This document shows positions 18,164 to 28,069 of a stretch of DNA of 48,618 bases, piece after piece. A program made the position numbers and the translations under genes. Below the pieces are notes generated by a model. The model had not been told where the DNA came from, searched no databases, and saw only the letters and a list, made by a program, of their open reading frames with translations. Positions within the stretch are counted from its first letter, which is position 1. Every line of letters starts with the position of its first letter. The DNA comes from Polaromonas sp. UBA4122 (GTDB lineage: Bacteria; Pseudomonadota; Gammaproteobacteria; Burkholderiales; Burkholderiaceae_C), in contig DFWY01000084.1 of NCBI GenBank assembly GCA_002381615.1, forward strand, positions 30,158 through 78,775, in the 5' to 3' direction.

Positions 18164-19576
18164 ATGAAGACACGCATAGGCACACGTACAGAGCGCGACA
18201 CCTTTGGCACTATCGAGGTTCCGGCTGACCGGCTGTGGGGCGCACAGACCCAGCGCTCCCTGCAGAACTTCGATATTTCGGGTGAACAGCAGCCGCGCGA
18301 ACTGATTCATGCCCTGGCGGAGGTTAAACGCGCTTGCGCGATCGTCAACCACGCACTGGGCTTGCAGGACGAGAAAAAAACCAGCGCCATCGTTGCCGCG
18401 GCCGACGAAGTTATTGCGGGCCAGCACCCGGACGAGTTCCCGCTGGTGGTCTGGCAGACCGGGTCGGGCACGCAGACCAACATGAATGTCAATGAGGTGC
18501 TGGCCAACCGGGCCAGCGAACTGCTCGGCGGTGAGCGCGGTGAATGCCGGCTGGTGCACCCGAATGACGACGTGAACCGCAGCCAGTCGTCCAACGATGT
18601 GTTTCCTACAGCCATGCATGTGTCGGCCGTCGCGGCCATCACGCACAGGCTGCTGCCGGCCATGGCGAAGCTGCGCACCACGCTGGCGCAGAAGGCCACG
18701 GACTTTGAGGACATCGTCAAGATCGGCCGTACCCATTTGCAGGACGCCACGCCGCTGACGCTGGGCCAGGAGTTTTCTGGCTATGTGGCGCAACTGGAGC
18801 AGGGTGAAAAGCATGTGAGGGCTGCGTTGCCGCACCTCCACGAGTTGGCACTCGGCGGCACCGCAGTGGGAACCGGACTGAACGCCCCCAAGGGCTATGA
18901 CGAACTGGTTGCGGCTGAACTGGCGCGCGTGACCGGCTTGCCCTTTGTGACAGCGCCGAACAAGTTCGAAGCCCTGGCCTCCTGTGATGCGTTGGTACAT
19001 GCGCACGGGGCGCTCAAGACGCTGGCCGCCAGCCTGATGAAGATCGCCAACGACGTGCGCTGGCTCTCCAGTGGCCCGCGCAGCGGCATTGGCGAGTTGA
19101 GCATTCCGGAGAACGAGCCCGGTTCGTCCATCATGCCCGGCAAGGTCAACCCCACGCAGAACGAAGCGGTGACGATGCTGTGCTGCCAGGTGTTTGGCAA
19201 CGACGTGGCCATCAACTTTGGCGGTGCCTCGGGCAACTTTGAACTGAATGTGTTCCGGCCCCTGATTGCCCACAACTTCCTGCAAAGCGTGCGCCTGCTG
19301 GCCGACGGGATGGTGAGCTTTAACGATCACTGCGCGGTGGGCATTGAGCCTAAGCGTGAGCGCATCGCGGAACTGGTCGGGCGATCGTTGATGCTGGTGA
19401 CGGCGCTGAACCCGCACATCGGCTACGACAAGGCCGCGCAGATTGCGAAAACGGCGCACAAGGAAGGCAGCAGCTTGCGCGATGCCGCGCTGGCGTCTGG
19501 CTATGTGACGGGCGAACAATTTGACCGGTGGGTGGTGCCGGGCGATATGGTGGGCGCCAGAGCGGGCAAGGTATAG
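18164..19576 (+). CDS. fumC: Fumarate hydratase class II
   Basis: 470 residues. It is an iron-independent fumarase of the aspartase/fumarase superfamily, a cytoplasmic homotetramer. The signature [11 protein letters not shown] is at about 320-330, and the [14 protein letters not shown] and [14 protein letters not shown] substrate-binding segments are intact. The start [20 protein letters not shown] is as in other members. It is divergent from the class I fumarase and 51 bp upstream of nhaA. Confidence 0.97.
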   Translation: MKTRIGTRTERDTFGTIEVPADRLWGAQTQRSLQNFDISGEQQPRELIHALAEVKRACAIVNHALGLQDEKKTSAIVAAADEVIAGQHPDEFPLVVWQTGSGTQTNMNVNEVLANRASELLGGERGECRLVHPNDDVNRSQSSNDVFPTAMHVSAVAAITHRLLPAMAKLRTTLAQKATDFEDIVKIGRTHLQDATPLTLGQEFSGYVAQLEQGEKHVRAALPHLHELALGGTAVGTGLNAPKGYDELVAAELARVTGLPFVTAPNKFEALASCDALVHAHGALKTLAASLMKIANDVRWLSSGPRSGIGELSIPENEPGSSIMPGKVNPTQNEAVTMLCCQVFGNDVAINFGGASGNFELNVFRPLIAHNFLQSVRLLADGMVSFNDHCAVGIEPKRERIAELVGRSLMLVTALNPHIGYDKAAQIAKTAHKEGSSLRDAALASGYVTGEQFDRWVVPGDMVGARAGKV

Positions 19577-19627
19577 GCTCGCTAACGACTACACAAGATA
19601 CCGCCAGGCGTCTGGGACAATAGTTCA

Positions 19628-20809
19628 ATGCTTAAATTTGTTCACCGCACGTTTAATCAGTTCATCAATTCCCAGTCTCTCTCCGGCGTCGTTCTGGCGC
19701 TGGCCGCGGTGTTGGCACTGATTGTCAGCAACTCGCCCTGGAGCGAGGCTTACAGCCGCTTTGTGCAGTGGCCCGGCGAGTTGCGGGTGGGTCATGACTG
19801 GCTGGTGTTGTCAAAGTCGCTGCTGCATTGGGTCAATGACCTGTGGATGGCGGTATTTTTCTTCTTGGTAGGGCTTGAGATCAAGCGCGAAATGCTCGAT
19901 GGCGAACTGGCCTCGCGCAGCCAGGCCTTGTTGCCTATTGGTGCGGCACTGGGCGGCATGGCGCTACCGGCACTCATTTATATGGGTATCAATGCCGGCG
20001 ATGCAGTGGCATTGCGGGGATGGGCCATTCCTGCCGCTACCGACATTGCTTTTGCGCTGGGTATTCTGGTGCTGTTGGGCAGCCGCGTGCCGGTATCGCT
20101 CAAAGTGTTTTTAACCGCTGTGGCCATCATTGATGATCTCGGCGCCATCTTGATCATTGCGGTTTTCTACACAGAGGGTCTGTCGCTGTCCGCATTGATG
20201 GCGGCTGGTCTTGGTGTGCTCGTACTTGCCGCACTCAACCGGGCCAAAGTCATGGCCATCGGACCTTATGTGGCCGTGGGGCTGGTCATCTGGCTATGCG
20301 TTTACAAATCCGGGATACATGCCACGCTGGCAGGCGTGATTACCGCACTGGCCATTCCTTTGTCAGACGGCAGGGGCGGTTCGCCCCTGAGAAGGGCCGA
20401 GCATGCCTTGCATCCCTGGGTGGCCTTTGCCGTGTTGCCTATGTTTGCATTTGTGAACGCGGGAGTTTCACTGCAGGGTGTGACGGTGGCAACCTTGCTC
20501 CAGACCGTGCCGCTGGGCATCGCGGCGGGCTTGCTGCTGGGCAAGGTGATGGGCGTGTTTGGCGCGTCCTGGCTGCTGATACGCTTTGCCGGCGCGCGCT
20601 TGCCCGCCGAAGCCAGCTGGCATCAGTTTTTTGGCGTCTGCCTGGTCTGCGGTGTGGGTTTCACCATGAGCCTCTTCATAGGTGCGCTGGCGTTTGAGGG
20701 CCGGGCCGACGATTACCAGACACAGGTCAAGCTGGGGGTGCTGTGTGGCTCGCTGCTGTCGGGCGTGCTGGGGACCGTGATGCTGCTGCGCAGCGGGCGT
20801 AGCAACTGA
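19628..20809 (+). CDS. nhaA: Na+/H+ antiporter NhaA
   Basis: 393 residues with about twelve membrane helices. It exchanges two protons for one sodium ion across the inner membrane, for pH and sodium homeostasis. The key aspartates are Asp139 (AATDIAFALG) and Asp169-Asp170 (AIIDDLGAILI), with the same 30-31 residue spacing as Asp133, Asp163 and Asp164 of E. coli. It starts 51 bp after fumC and may share its transcript. The 281 bp that follow hold a 7 bp hairpin (CCCAGCC/GGCTGGG, 20870-20888) but no gene I can support. Confidence 0.96.
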   Translation: MLKFVHRTFNQFINSQSLSGVVLALAAVLALIVSNSPWSEAYSRFVQWPGELRVGHDWLVLSKSLLHWVNDLWMAVFFFLVGLEIKREMLDGELASRSQALLPIGAALGGMALPALIYMGINAGDAVALRGWAIPAATDIAFALGILVLLGSRVPVSLKVFLTAVAIIDDLGAILIIAVFYTEGLSLSALMAAGLGVLVLAALNRAKVMAIGPYVAVGLVIWLCVYKSGIHATLAGVITALAIPLSDGRGGSPLRRAEHALHPWVAFAVLPMFAFVNAGVSLQGVTVATLLQTVPLGIAAGLLLGKVMGVFGASWLLIRFAGARLPAEASWHQFFGVCLVCGVGFTMSLFIGALAFEGRADDYQTQVKLGVLCGSLLSGVLGTVMLLRSGRSN

Positions 20810-21090
20810 AATGGCCGTTCAGTGATGGCCTTGACCCGCTTGACCTTTAGCACCGACGCATTCACATGGCCCAGCCACTCAGGCTGGGTCGGGGGCGAAA
20901 AATGGGAGCCTTTGAAAGAGTCTGGAAAGAGGGGGCTGTCATGACCAAAGAGTTTGAAATGCTGCAAAATCGTAGGCCACGCCATGCCTTAACCCATGTT
21001 TGGAAGCTGTAAGGTTCAAGGCAGTCAGTGGCCTGTAAGTGCGAGGCATGAAAGTATCAGCTATTCAATGACAAACAGGAGACAAAACCA

Positions 21091-23088
21091 ATGACTATCC
21101 CTAGCTCTACCATCGAGTCCATGCTGGTTGAAAACCGCGTGTTCCCGCCCAGCGATGCCATGGTCAAAGCTGCCCGCATCTCGGGCATGGACGCTTACTA
21201 TGCGCTGTGTTCGGAGGCCGAGAAGGACTTTGAAGGTTTCTGGGCTCGCCTTGCCCACGACAACCTGGTCTGGAACAAGCCTTTTACACAGACCCTGGAT
21301 GAATCCAACGCGCCTTTTTACAAGTGGTTTGCGGATGGCGAACTCAATGCCTCAGCCAACTGCCTGGACAAACACATGGGCACCCCGGTAGAGAATAAGA
21401 CGGCAGTCATTTTCGAGGCCGACGACGGTACGGTCACCAAAACCACATATAAGGAACTGCTGGACCGCGTAGGCCAGTTTGCCAATGCGCTCAAGGCCGA
21501 AGGCATCCAGAAGGGCGACCGGGTTCTGATTTACATGCCCATGACGCTCGAAGGCGTGATTGCCATGCAGGCTTGCGCGCGCATCGGCGTCACGCACAGC
21601 GTGGTGTTTGGCGGCTTCTCGGCCAAGGCGCTGCAAGAGCGCATCATTGATGCCGGTGCGGTGGCGGTCATCACAACCAATTACCAGATGCGCGGAGGCA
21701 AGGAATTGCCGCTCAAGGCCATCGTGGATGAAGGCCTGGCGCTGGGCGGCTGCGAGTCCATTAAAACCGTGTTGGTGTACCAGCGCACGGCCACCGCCTG
21801 CAACATGGTGGCGGGACGCGACAAAACCTTCACCGAGGCGCTGGCAGGCCATGGCACCGAGTGTGCGCCGGTGTCCGTGGGTGCTGAACACCCGCTGTTC
21901 GTTCTCTATACCTCGGGTTCCACCGGCAAGCCCAAGGGCGTGCAACATTCCACGGGCGGCTATCTGCTGTGGGCCAAGCTCACGATGGACTGGACCTTCG
22001 ACCTCAAGCCTTCCGACGTGTTCTGGTGCACCGCCGACATAGGCTGGATTACGGGCCACACCTACGTGGCCTATGGCCCGCTGGCGGCAGGAGCCACACA
22101 GATCATCTTTGAAGGCGTTCCGACCTACCCCAACGCCGGGCGCTTCTGGCAGATGATCGAGCGCCACAAATGCTCCATTTTCTATACCGCGCCCACGGCC
22201 ATCCGTTCCCTCATCAAGGCGGCGGAAGCTGACGAAAAAGTGCATCCGGCGCGCTCCGATCTCTCCAGCCTGCGCATCCTGGGATCGGTGGGTGAACCCA
22301 TCAACCCCGAGGCCTGGATGTGGTACTACAAAAATATCGGTGGCGAGCGCTGCCCGATCGTGGACACCTTCTGGCAAACCGAGACGGGCGGCCACATGAT
22401 CACCCCCTTGCCTGGTGCCACACCGCTGGTGCCGGGTTCATGCACGTTGCCGCTGCCTGGCATCATCGCTGCCATCGTCGACGAGACAGGTAAGGATCTG
22501 CCCAATGGGTCGGGCGGAATTCTGGTCGTCAAGCGGCCCTGGCCCGCGATGATTCGCACCATCTGGAACGATCCAGAGCGCTACAAGAAAAGTTATTTTC
22601 CTGAAGAAATGGGCGGCACGCTGTACCTGGCCGGCGATGGCGCGGTGCGTAGCGCCGATCGCGGTTACTTCCGCATCACCGGCCGCATTGACGACGTGCT
22701 GAACGTGTCAGGCCACCGCATGGGCACGATGGAGATCGAGTCGGCGCTTGCCGCCAAAACCGATCTTGTGGCCGAAGCGGCCGTGGTGGGCCGCCCCGAC
22801 GACCTGACCGGCGAGGCGATCTGTGCCTTCGTGGTGCTCAAGCGCCCGCTGCCGTCCGGCGACGAGGCCAAGCAGATTGCCAAGGAACTGCGTGACTGGG
22901 TGGCCAAGGAGATTGGTCCGATCGCCAAGCCCAAGGACATCCGCTTCGGCGAGAATCTGCCAAAGACCCGTTCCGGCAAGATCATGCGTCGCCTGCTGCG
23001 TTCGATTGCCAAGGGTGAGACGGTGACACAGGATACCTCCACGCTAGAAAACCCGGCGATTCTGGACCAGTTGGGCCAGGCCTACTGA
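21091..23088 (+). CDS. acs: Acetyl-CoA synthetase (AMP-forming)
   Basis: 665 residues. It activates acetate to acetyl-CoA through acetyl-AMP. The P-loop [11 protein letters not shown] is at about 273-283, and [20 protein letters not shown] carries the hinge. Lys630 in TRSGKIMRR is the usual site of regulatory acetylation. The start follows AACAGGAGACAAAACCA, a good ribosome-binding site. Acetate released by the malonate decarboxylase encoded further along the window would be a natural substrate. Confidence 0.97.
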   Translation: MTIPSSTIESMLVENRVFPPSDAMVKAARISGMDAYYALCSEAEKDFEGFWARLAHDNLVWNKPFTQTLDESNAPFYKWFADGELNASANCLDKHMGTPVENKTAVIFEADDGTVTKTTYKELLDRVGQFANALKAEGIQKGDRVLIYMPMTLEGVIAMQACARIGVTHSVVFGGFSAKALQERIIDAGAVAVITTNYQMRGGKELPLKAIVDEGLALGGCESIKTVLVYQRTATACNMVAGRDKTFTEALAGHGTECAPVSVGAEHPLFVLYTSGSTGKPKGVQHSTGGYLLWAKLTMDWTFDLKPSDVFWCTADIGWITGHTYVAYGPLAAGATQIIFEGVPTYPNAGRFWQMIERHKCSIFYTAPTAIRSLIKAAEADEKVHPARSDLSSLRILGSVGEPINPEAWMWYYKNIGGERCPIVDTFWQTETGGHMITPLPGATPLVPGSCTLPLPGIIAAIVDETGKDLPNGSGGILVVKRPWPAMIRTIWNDPERYKKSYFPEEMGGTLYLAGDGAVRSADRGYFRITGRIDDVLNVSGHRMGTMEIESALAAKTDLVAEAAVVGRPDDLTGEAICAFVVLKRPLPSGDEAKQIAKELRDWVAKEIGPIAKPKDIRFGENLPKTRSGKIMRRLLRSIAKGETVTQDTSTLENPAILDQLGQAY

Positions 23089-23108
23089 GAGGGGAAGCAC
23101 TCGCTGGG

Positions 23109-23167
23109 TGCTATCGAAGTCATAGCTGCTTCCGCCCGTCATGTAAGGGCTGGAGCAGAAAAATACC
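23109..23167 (-). repeat. Dispersed repeat family 1, copy B
   Basis: In reverse complement it reads TGCTCCAGCCC, then GACGGGCGGAAGCAGCTATG and GATAGC, aligning along its length with copy A. It lies in the 3' flank of acs. Confidence 0.75.
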
Positions 23168-23170
23168 ATT

Positions 23171-23200
23171 AAAAAAGCCCGCTGAGTGAGCGGGCCTTTT
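23171..23200. terminator. Bidirectional terminator between acs and the cytochrome c gene
   Basis: GCCCGCT (23177-23183) pairs with AGCGGGC (23189-23195), with an A run on the left and T residues on the right, so it can serve both convergent genes. Confidence 0.75.
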
Positions 23201-23217
23201 GCTTTGGGGCGGGCTGA

Positions 23218-23532
23218 TTATTTCAGCGTCAGGACCCAAGCCACCAGTTTCTTGGCTTCGTCAGGGCTGACCTGGGTATTGGCAGGCATGGGCACGGGGC
23301 CCCAGACGCCGGAGCCACCCTTCATGACTTTGGCGGCGAGCTTGTCGGCAGCGTCTTTCTGGCCAGCGTATTTGGCGGCAACATCTTTGTACGCGGGCCC
23401 CACCAGTTTTCTGTCGATTGCATGACAAGCCATGCAGTTTTTGGCCGTGGCCAACTGCAGGTCAGCCAAGGCAGGCGTTGACACTGCAAAACCTGCAGCC
23501 ACGGAAGCGATGGCCAAAAGAATATGTTTCAT
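23218..23532 (-). CDS. Small periplasmic cytochrome c (c551/c8-like)
   Basis: 104 residues from ATG 23532, preceded by GAGGACAACTC; a longer reading frame upstream is unlikely to be coding. The signal peptide MKHILLAIASVAAGF ends after ALA near residue 24. The haem motif is C33-M-A-C36-H37 and the distal ligand is probably Met82 (VPMPAN). The mature chain of about 80 residues matches monohaem class I cytochromes c551/c8, soluble electron carriers to terminal oxidases or reductases. Confidence 0.93.
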   Translation of the reverse strand: MKHILLAIASVAAGFAVSTPALADLQLATAKNCMACHAIDRKLVGPAYKDVAAKYAGQKDAADKLAAKVMKGGSGVWGPVPMPANTQVSPDEAKKLVAWVLTLK

Positions 23533-23668
23533 GAGTTGTCCTCGTGTAGGGGTATGGATTCGGTTACAGTGAATTAACGTCATTGTAGGGACGCTGGTTG
23601 ACCTTCTTTTCAAGGGGGGCAACATCAGCGGAGCAACCTGCTCTGGCCAAAATCTTCAGGAGTTACCT

Positions 23669-23911
23669 ATGTATTTTTTATTGATTGGCATCGTCGTCCT
23701 GACCCTGAAATACTTGGAGATTGGCCCGGTGGCCACCTTGAGTTGGTGGATCGTATTGCTACCTTTTGCACTCGCGGTGGCTTGGTGGGCCTGGGCTGAT
23801 GCCTCGGGTTATACCAAGCAGAAGGAAATCGACAAGATGGCCAAGCGCAAACAGCACCGCATTGACAAACAGCGCGATGCCATGGGCATGCGGCTTAAAA
23901 AAAGAAAATAA
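23669..23911 (+). CDS. Small Trp-rich membrane protein (TIGR04438 type)
   Basis: 80 residues. Two membrane helices (about 2-15 and 25-42) are followed by a basic cytoplasmic tail with many Lys and Arg. Tryptophans cluster in the second helix (WWIVLLP and WWAWADASG). It resembles the small Trp-rich proteins common in Burkholderiales, whose function is unknown. The start follows TCAGGAGTTACCT. It stands alone between the cytochrome c gene and ilvD, with a strong terminator downstream. Confidence 0.85.
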   Translation: MYFLLIGIVVLTLKYLEIGPVATLSWWIVLLPFALAVAWWAWADASGYTKQKEIDKMAKRKQHRIDKQRDAMGMRLKKRK

Positions 23912-23960
23912 AAGTTCAAGTTTAGCGGCCCGCCTGAAGCAGTCCTGATATCAAAGTAAA

Positions 23961-23994
23961 GAGCCCGTGAAGTCTGTGATTCACGGGCTCTTTG
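23961..23994. terminator. Bidirectional terminator between the Trp-rich protein gene and ilvD
   Basis: GAGCCCGTGAA (23961-23971) pairs perfectly with TTCACGGGCTC (23980-23990), flanked by an A-rich and a T-rich side between convergent genes. Confidence 0.8.
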
Positions 23995-24014
23995 TATTTA
24001 CAAATCAGCAGGTA

Positions 24015-25709
24015 TCAATAGTCGTCGAGCACTGCACCTTTGCTGGCACTGGACGCGTTGAAGGCAAACTTGGCCTGCACGCCGCGGGTGTAACGCGGTG
24101 CCGGTGCCTTCCAGCCGACTTTGCGGCTTTCCAGTTCGGCGTCGCTGATGTTCAGTTGCAGCAGAAGCTGACGAGCATCAATCGTGATGGAGTCGCCCTC
24201 GTTGATAAACGCGATGTTGCCGCCGGCAGCGGCTTCGGGCGCTACGTGACCGACCACCATGCCCCAGGTGCCGCCCGAGAAGCGCCCGTCGGTGATCAGG
24301 CCGACACTTTCGCCCAGGCCCGCGCCAATCAGCGCACCCGTGGGCGCCAGCATTTCTGGCATGCCGGGGCCGCCTTTGGGGCCGAGGTAACGCAAGACCA
24401 TCACGTCACCGGCCTTGATTTTTCCGGCCAGGATGGCTGCGAGTCCAGACTGCTCATCATCAAACACGCGGGCCGGACCCGTCATGACGGGGTTTTTCAG
24501 TCCGGTGATTTTGGCCACGCAACCTTCAGGCGACAGATTGCCCTTGAGGATGGCGAGGTGGCCCTGTGCATACATCGGGTTGCTGATGGGGCGGATCACG
24601 TCCTGGTCGGCACGCGGTACATCGGGCACGTCCTTGAGCACCTCCGCGATGGTCTGCCCGGAAATCGTCAGGCAGTCGCCGTGTAGCAGGCCGGCTGTCA
24701 GCAGCGTCTTCATGACTTGCGGGATGCCGCCTGCGCGATGCAAGTCCACGGCCAGGTATTTGCCGGAAGGTTTCAGGTTGCACAGCACCGGTGTTTTCTG
24801 GCGGACGCGCTCGAAGTCGTCAATCGTCCATTCCACGCCGGCGGCATGCGCAATGGCCAGGAAGTGCAGCACGGCGTTGGTCGAACCGCCGGTGGCCATG
24901 ATCACGGCCACGGCGTTTTCAATGGCTTTCTTGGTGACGATATCGCGCGGCTTGATGTCTTTCTTGATTGCTTCGACCAGGACCTTGGCGGATTCTTTGG
25001 CCGAGTTCATTTTCTCGTCGTGTGGATTGGCCATGGTACTGGAGTAGGGCAGGGAGATGCCCAGTGCCTCAAAGGCGGACGACATCGTGTTGGCGGTGTA
25101 CATGCCGCCACACGAGCCGGGGCCGGGGACGGCGCGACGCTCAATTTGCAGCATATCTTCATCGCTCATGCGGCCGGCGGCGTTTTCGCCCACGGCTTCA
25201 AACACGCTCACGATGTTGAGGTCTTGGCCTTTGTAATGGCCGGGCAGGATGGTGCCGCCATAGACGTAGATGGCAGGCACATTGGCGCGCAGCATGCCCA
25301 TCAGTCCGCCCGGCATGTTTTTGTCGCAGCCGCCGATCACCAGCACGCCGTCCATCCACTGGCCCTGCACGCAGGTCTCAATACAGTCGGAAATGACCTC
25401 GCGTGACACCAACGAATACTTCATGCCTTCGGTGCCCATAGACATGCCATCCGAGATGGTGGGCGTGCCAAACACCTGCGCGTTGCCACCGGCTTCTTCA
25501 ATCGCGGCAATGGCTGCGTCAGCGAGCTTTTGCAGGCCGCTGTTGCAAGGCGTGATGGTGCTGTGGCCGTTGGCCACGCCGATCATCGGCTTCTTGAAGT
25601 CCTCTGCCTCGTAGCCCATGGCGTAGTACATGGAGCGGTTGGGCGCGCGCGATTTGCCTTCGGTGATGTTTTTGCTGCGGGGATTGAGCTGGATAGTTTT
25701 TGTTTCCAT
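24015..25709 (-). CDS. ilvD: Dihydroxy-acid dehydratase
   Basis: 564 residues from ATG 25709 ([18 protein letters not shown]), the usual IlvD start; a frame extending 23 codons upstream is not needed. It converts 2,3-dihydroxy-isovalerate and its homologue to 2-keto acids in valine, isoleucine and pantothenate synthesis. Cluster-binding cysteines are Cys55 (PCNSG), Cys128 (GGCDKNMPG) and Cys200 (PGPGSCGGM). A LysR-type gene is divergent, with 98 bp between the starts; regulation of ilvD by it is plausible but not shown. Confidence 0.97.
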   Translation of the reverse strand: METKTIQLNPRSKNITEGKSRAPNRSMYYAMGYEAEDFKKPMIGVANGHSTITPCNSGLQKLADAAIAAIEEAGGNAQVFGTPTISDGMSMGTEGMKYSLVSREVISDCIETCVQGQWMDGVLVIGGCDKNMPGGLMGMLRANVPAIYVYGGTILPGHYKGQDLNIVSVFEAVGENAAGRMSDEDMLQIERRAVPGPGSCGGMYTANTMSSAFEALGISLPYSSTMANPHDEKMNSAKESAKVLVEAIKKDIKPRDIVTKKAIENAVAVIMATGGSTNAVLHFLAIAHAAGVEWTIDDFERVRQKTPVLCNLKPSGKYLAVDLHRAGGIPQVMKTLLTAGLLHGDCLTISGQTIAEVLKDVPDVPRADQDVIRPISNPMYAQGHLAILKGNLSPEGCVAKITGLKNPVMTGPARVFDDEQSGLAAILAGKIKAGDVMVLRYLGPKGGPGMPEMLAPTGALIGAGLGESVGLITDGRFSGGTWGMVVGHVAPEAAAGGNIAFINEGDSITIDARQLLLQLNISDAELESRKVGWKAPAPRYTRGVQAKFAFNASSASKGAVLDDY

Positions 25710-25807
25710 GGGGTGTCTCGTGAGGATTTTTATCGGAAAGCCAAGTATGCGTGCTTTGACTAATTCTTTCAAATCCATTGTTTATGTTGTATTAATATGT
25801 ATGGCGT

Positions 25808-26806
25808 ATGAATAATCTCGTCACCATCACTGATTCCCGTAAACCGCCTTTGATTGAGCTTCGCCTGTGGCGCCAGTTCGTGACCGTGGCCGAGGAACTC
25901 CATTTCAGCCGTGCGGCCCGGCGCCTGAACATGACACAGCCGCCCTTGACCCAAGCCATTGCGCAGCTTGAGACCACGCTGGGCCTCAAGCTTTTTGACC
26001 GCACCAAGCGCAGCGTTCAGCTCACTGCGGCGGGTGCTGCTTTGTTGCCTGAGGCGCGCGACCTGCTGGCGCGTGCCCAGGCCTTGCCCGCTTATGCGCG
26101 CGCCAGTGCCGACGGCGAAGCGGGGCGCTTGCGGCTTGCCTTTGTTTCCACGGTCGGGTTTGATTTGCTGCCGCGCTGGGTCCGGGCCTTCCGTGAGCAG
26201 CACCCCAAGGTGCAACTGGAGCTGATTGAAGCGACCGGCGATGTCCAGCTTCAGGCGTTGGAGCGCGGCGAAATCGACGCCGGTTTCATCCTGCATTCGC
26301 CTGGATTTGCGCCGCCTGGCCTGGCGTTCCAGCGCATCGCCCGAGAATCCTTGGTGGTGGCGATGCCTGAGCAAAGCGAGCTCGCGGGCAAAGACAGACT
26401 CACGCTCAAGGAACTGCTGGAGCAGCCCCTGGTGATTTTCCCGCGGCGCATCCTGCCTTCGCTCTATGATGCGATTTTTACGATGTACCACGCCGCCGGG
26501 CAATTGCCGCGCGTGGCACAGGAAGCCATCCAGATGCAAACCATCGTGAATCTGGTATCCGCTGGCCTCGGTGTTGCGTGGGTGCCTGAAAGTGTGCGGC
26601 AGTTCCAGCGGGCGGGTGTGGTTTACCGCAGCGTGTCTGCCGGAAAACCGCCGGAAAGAGCTGTGGGTAGAGCCGTTAGTGCCCAGAACGCTCAGGCTGC
26701 CCAAAGTGAGGTCCCTGAATGTGAGACCAGCCTGGTCTGGTCCAGCGCGAACGTGAACCCGGTGCTGTCGCGCTTTGTTGCGTTTATCGGCCAAGCGCCC
26801 AATTGA
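25808..26806 (+). CDS. LysR-family transcriptional regulator
   Basis: 332 residues. The N-terminal winged helix (about 16-75, LRLWRQFVTVAEELHFSRAA) is typical, followed by the type 2 periplasmic-binding-like effector domain. The divergent position to ilvD suggests control of that gene or of itself. Near the C-terminus an Ala/Gln/Ser-rich stretch (SAGKPPERAVGRAVSAQNAQ) separates VVYRSV from the conserved ETSLVW motif. It looks like an insertion of roughly 20-30 residues relative to what I expect for the family. Neighbouring ATG codons at 25799 and 25803 are out of frame. Confidence 0.92.
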   Translation: MNNLVTITDSRKPPLIELRLWRQFVTVAEELHFSRAARRLNMTQPPLTQAIAQLETTLGLKLFDRTKRSVQLTAAGAALLPEARDLLARAQALPAYARASADGEAGRLRLAFVSTVGFDLLPRWVRAFREQHPKVQLELIEATGDVQLQALERGEIDAGFILHSPGFAPPGLAFQRIARESLVVAMPEQSELAGKDRLTLKELLEQPLVIFPRRILPSLYDAIFTMYHAAGQLPRVAQEAIQMQTIVNLVSAGLGVAWVPESVRQFQRAGVVYRSVSAGKPPERAVGRAVSAQNAQAAQSEVPECETSLVWSSANVNPVLSRFVAFIGQAPN

Positions 26807-26850
26807 AGGCTTTGTCTCACCCACAACTCGTGTAGGGGCCACAGACCGAC

Positions 26851-26997
26851 CGCCGGGCCACCCCAAAGCCGTAGGGGCAATGCAGTACGCGAAGTGAAAA
26901 GCGTGGGAGCCATCGAACGCAGCGCCGGGCCGCCCCAAGCAAGTTCAGCCCCCTCGGGGGGCAGCGCATTACACGAAGTGAAAAGCGTGGGGGCCAT
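26851..26997 (+). repeat. Dispersed repeat family 2, two imperfect tandem units before lgt
   Basis: The element CGAAGTGAAAAGCGTGGG occurs at 26890-26907 and again 84 bp later at 26974-26991. CGCCGGGCC(A/G)CCCCAA also occurs twice (26851 and 26923). The second unit includes the hairpin GCCCCCTCGGGGGGC at 26948-26962. A related inverted copy lies at 39201-39270. Confidence 0.8.
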
Positions 26998-27021
26998 ATC
27001 ACTTGCGTGCAAAATACCCCC

Positions 27022-27837
27022 ATGCTCGTTTATCCGCAAATCAACCCCATCGCGCTTCAGCTTGGCCCGATCGCCATTCACTGGTACGGCCTGACCTACT
27101 TGGCGGCCTTCGGCCTGTTCTTTTTTCTGGCCACCCGGCGTCTGCGGCATGAACCGTATGCGTCCATCACCGGCCCCGGAGCCTGGTCACGCAAGGACAT
27201 TGAAGACATCCTATTTATGGGGGTCATGGGTGTGGTGATCGGCGGGCGACTGGGCTATTGCCTTTTCTACAAGCCCGGGTACTACGCCTCCCATCCATTG
27301 GAGATTCTGGCGGTCTGGCAGGGCGGCATGAGCTTTCATGGCGGCATGCTGGGAGTGCTGGCTTCGCAGCTGTGGTTTGCGCGCTCGCGCCAGCGGCCCT
27401 GGCTGCAAGTCATGGACTTTATTGCGCCTTGCGTGCCCACGGGGCTGGCCGCAGGAAGGGTGGGCAACTTCATCAATGGTGAGCTGTGGGGACGTTTCAG
27501 CGACCCCGATCTTCCGTGGGGCATGGTATTTAAGAACAGCGGCTCCATGCTGCCGCGCCACCCGTCGCAGGTCTACCAGTTTTTGATGGAAGGCCTGCTG
27601 CTGTTTGTGCTGCTGTGGCTGTACGCCCGCAAACCGCGCAAGATGGGGCAGGTCTCAGGGGCCTTCCTGGTGGGCTATGGCGTATTCCGTTTCATCGCCG
27701 AGTTTTTCCGTGAGCCCGACGACTTTCTCGGCATCCTCGCCCTGGGTCTGAGCATGGGCCAGTGGCTGTGCGTGCCCATGATCGCCGCGGGCATCTGGCT
27801 CTGGGTTTGGTCTACAAAACGCGGAATTCCCTTATAA
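27022..27837 (+). CDS. lgt: Prolipoprotein diacylglyceryl transferase
   Basis: 271 residues from ATG 27022 ([16 protein letters not shown]); an in-frame GTG at 27007 is less likely. Lgt transfers diacylglycerol from phosphatidylglycerol to the lipobox cysteine of prolipoproteins in the inner membrane. About seven membrane helices are present, with His106 in SFHGGMLG and the signature [13 protein letters not shown] at 145-157. The C-terminal part ([20 protein letters not shown]) is repeated in damaged form at 28659-28825. The upstream gap is filled by repeat family 2. Confidence 0.96.
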   Translation: MLVYPQINPIALQLGPIAIHWYGLTYLAAFGLFFFLATRRLRHEPYASITGPGAWSRKDIEDILFMGVMGVVIGGRLGYCLFYKPGYYASHPLEILAVWQGGMSFHGGMLGVLASQLWFARSRQRPWLQVMDFIAPCVPTGLAAGRVGNFINGELWGRFSDPDLPWGMVFKNSGSMLPRHPSQVYQFLMEGLLLFVLLWLYARKPRKMGQVSGAFLVGYGVFRFIAEFFREPDDFLGILALGLSMGQWLCVPMIAAGIWLWVWSTKRGIPL

Positions 27838-27842
27838 AAAGG

Positions 27843-27876
27843 ACATAAACAGCTATTTATTTGATCGCTAATCGGC
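27843..27876 (+). repeat. Dispersed repeat family 1, partial copy G
   Basis: CATAAACAGCTATTTATTTG followed by ATCGCT resembles the terminal hairpin half of repeat family 1. The other half is not evident. The remaining bases to about 28070 hold no gene I can support. Confidence 0.45.
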
Positions 27877-28069
27877 TCGCGCCCGATGGCCCGTTCTGGA
27901 GCTCCGGACGGAAGGTACGCGGGGTTTTACCTGTGGTTTTATGGTGCAGTCCGCTTGATTTCGGATTTCCTGCTCTTCATAATTACACGTAATTATTTGA
28001 AATTACCGCAGCGATGGGGTCTGTGTAGCTTGGGCTGATAGAAGGGCGGTAGGTAGAGGGCTAGTCAGA

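Noticed and set aside
20902-21012. Possible small frame between nhaA and acs (MTKEFEMLQNRRPRHALTH)
   Set aside because: Its ribosome-binding site is acceptable, but there is no family resemblance or other support for coding.
25710-25807. LysR binding site (T-N11-A) between ilvD and the regulator
   Set aside because: Several weak candidates exist in this AT-rich gap and none stands out.
26851-26997. Tandem units before lgt as a CRISPR-like array
   Set aside because: There are only two imperfect units, no regular spacers and no cas genes; they are intergenic repeats.
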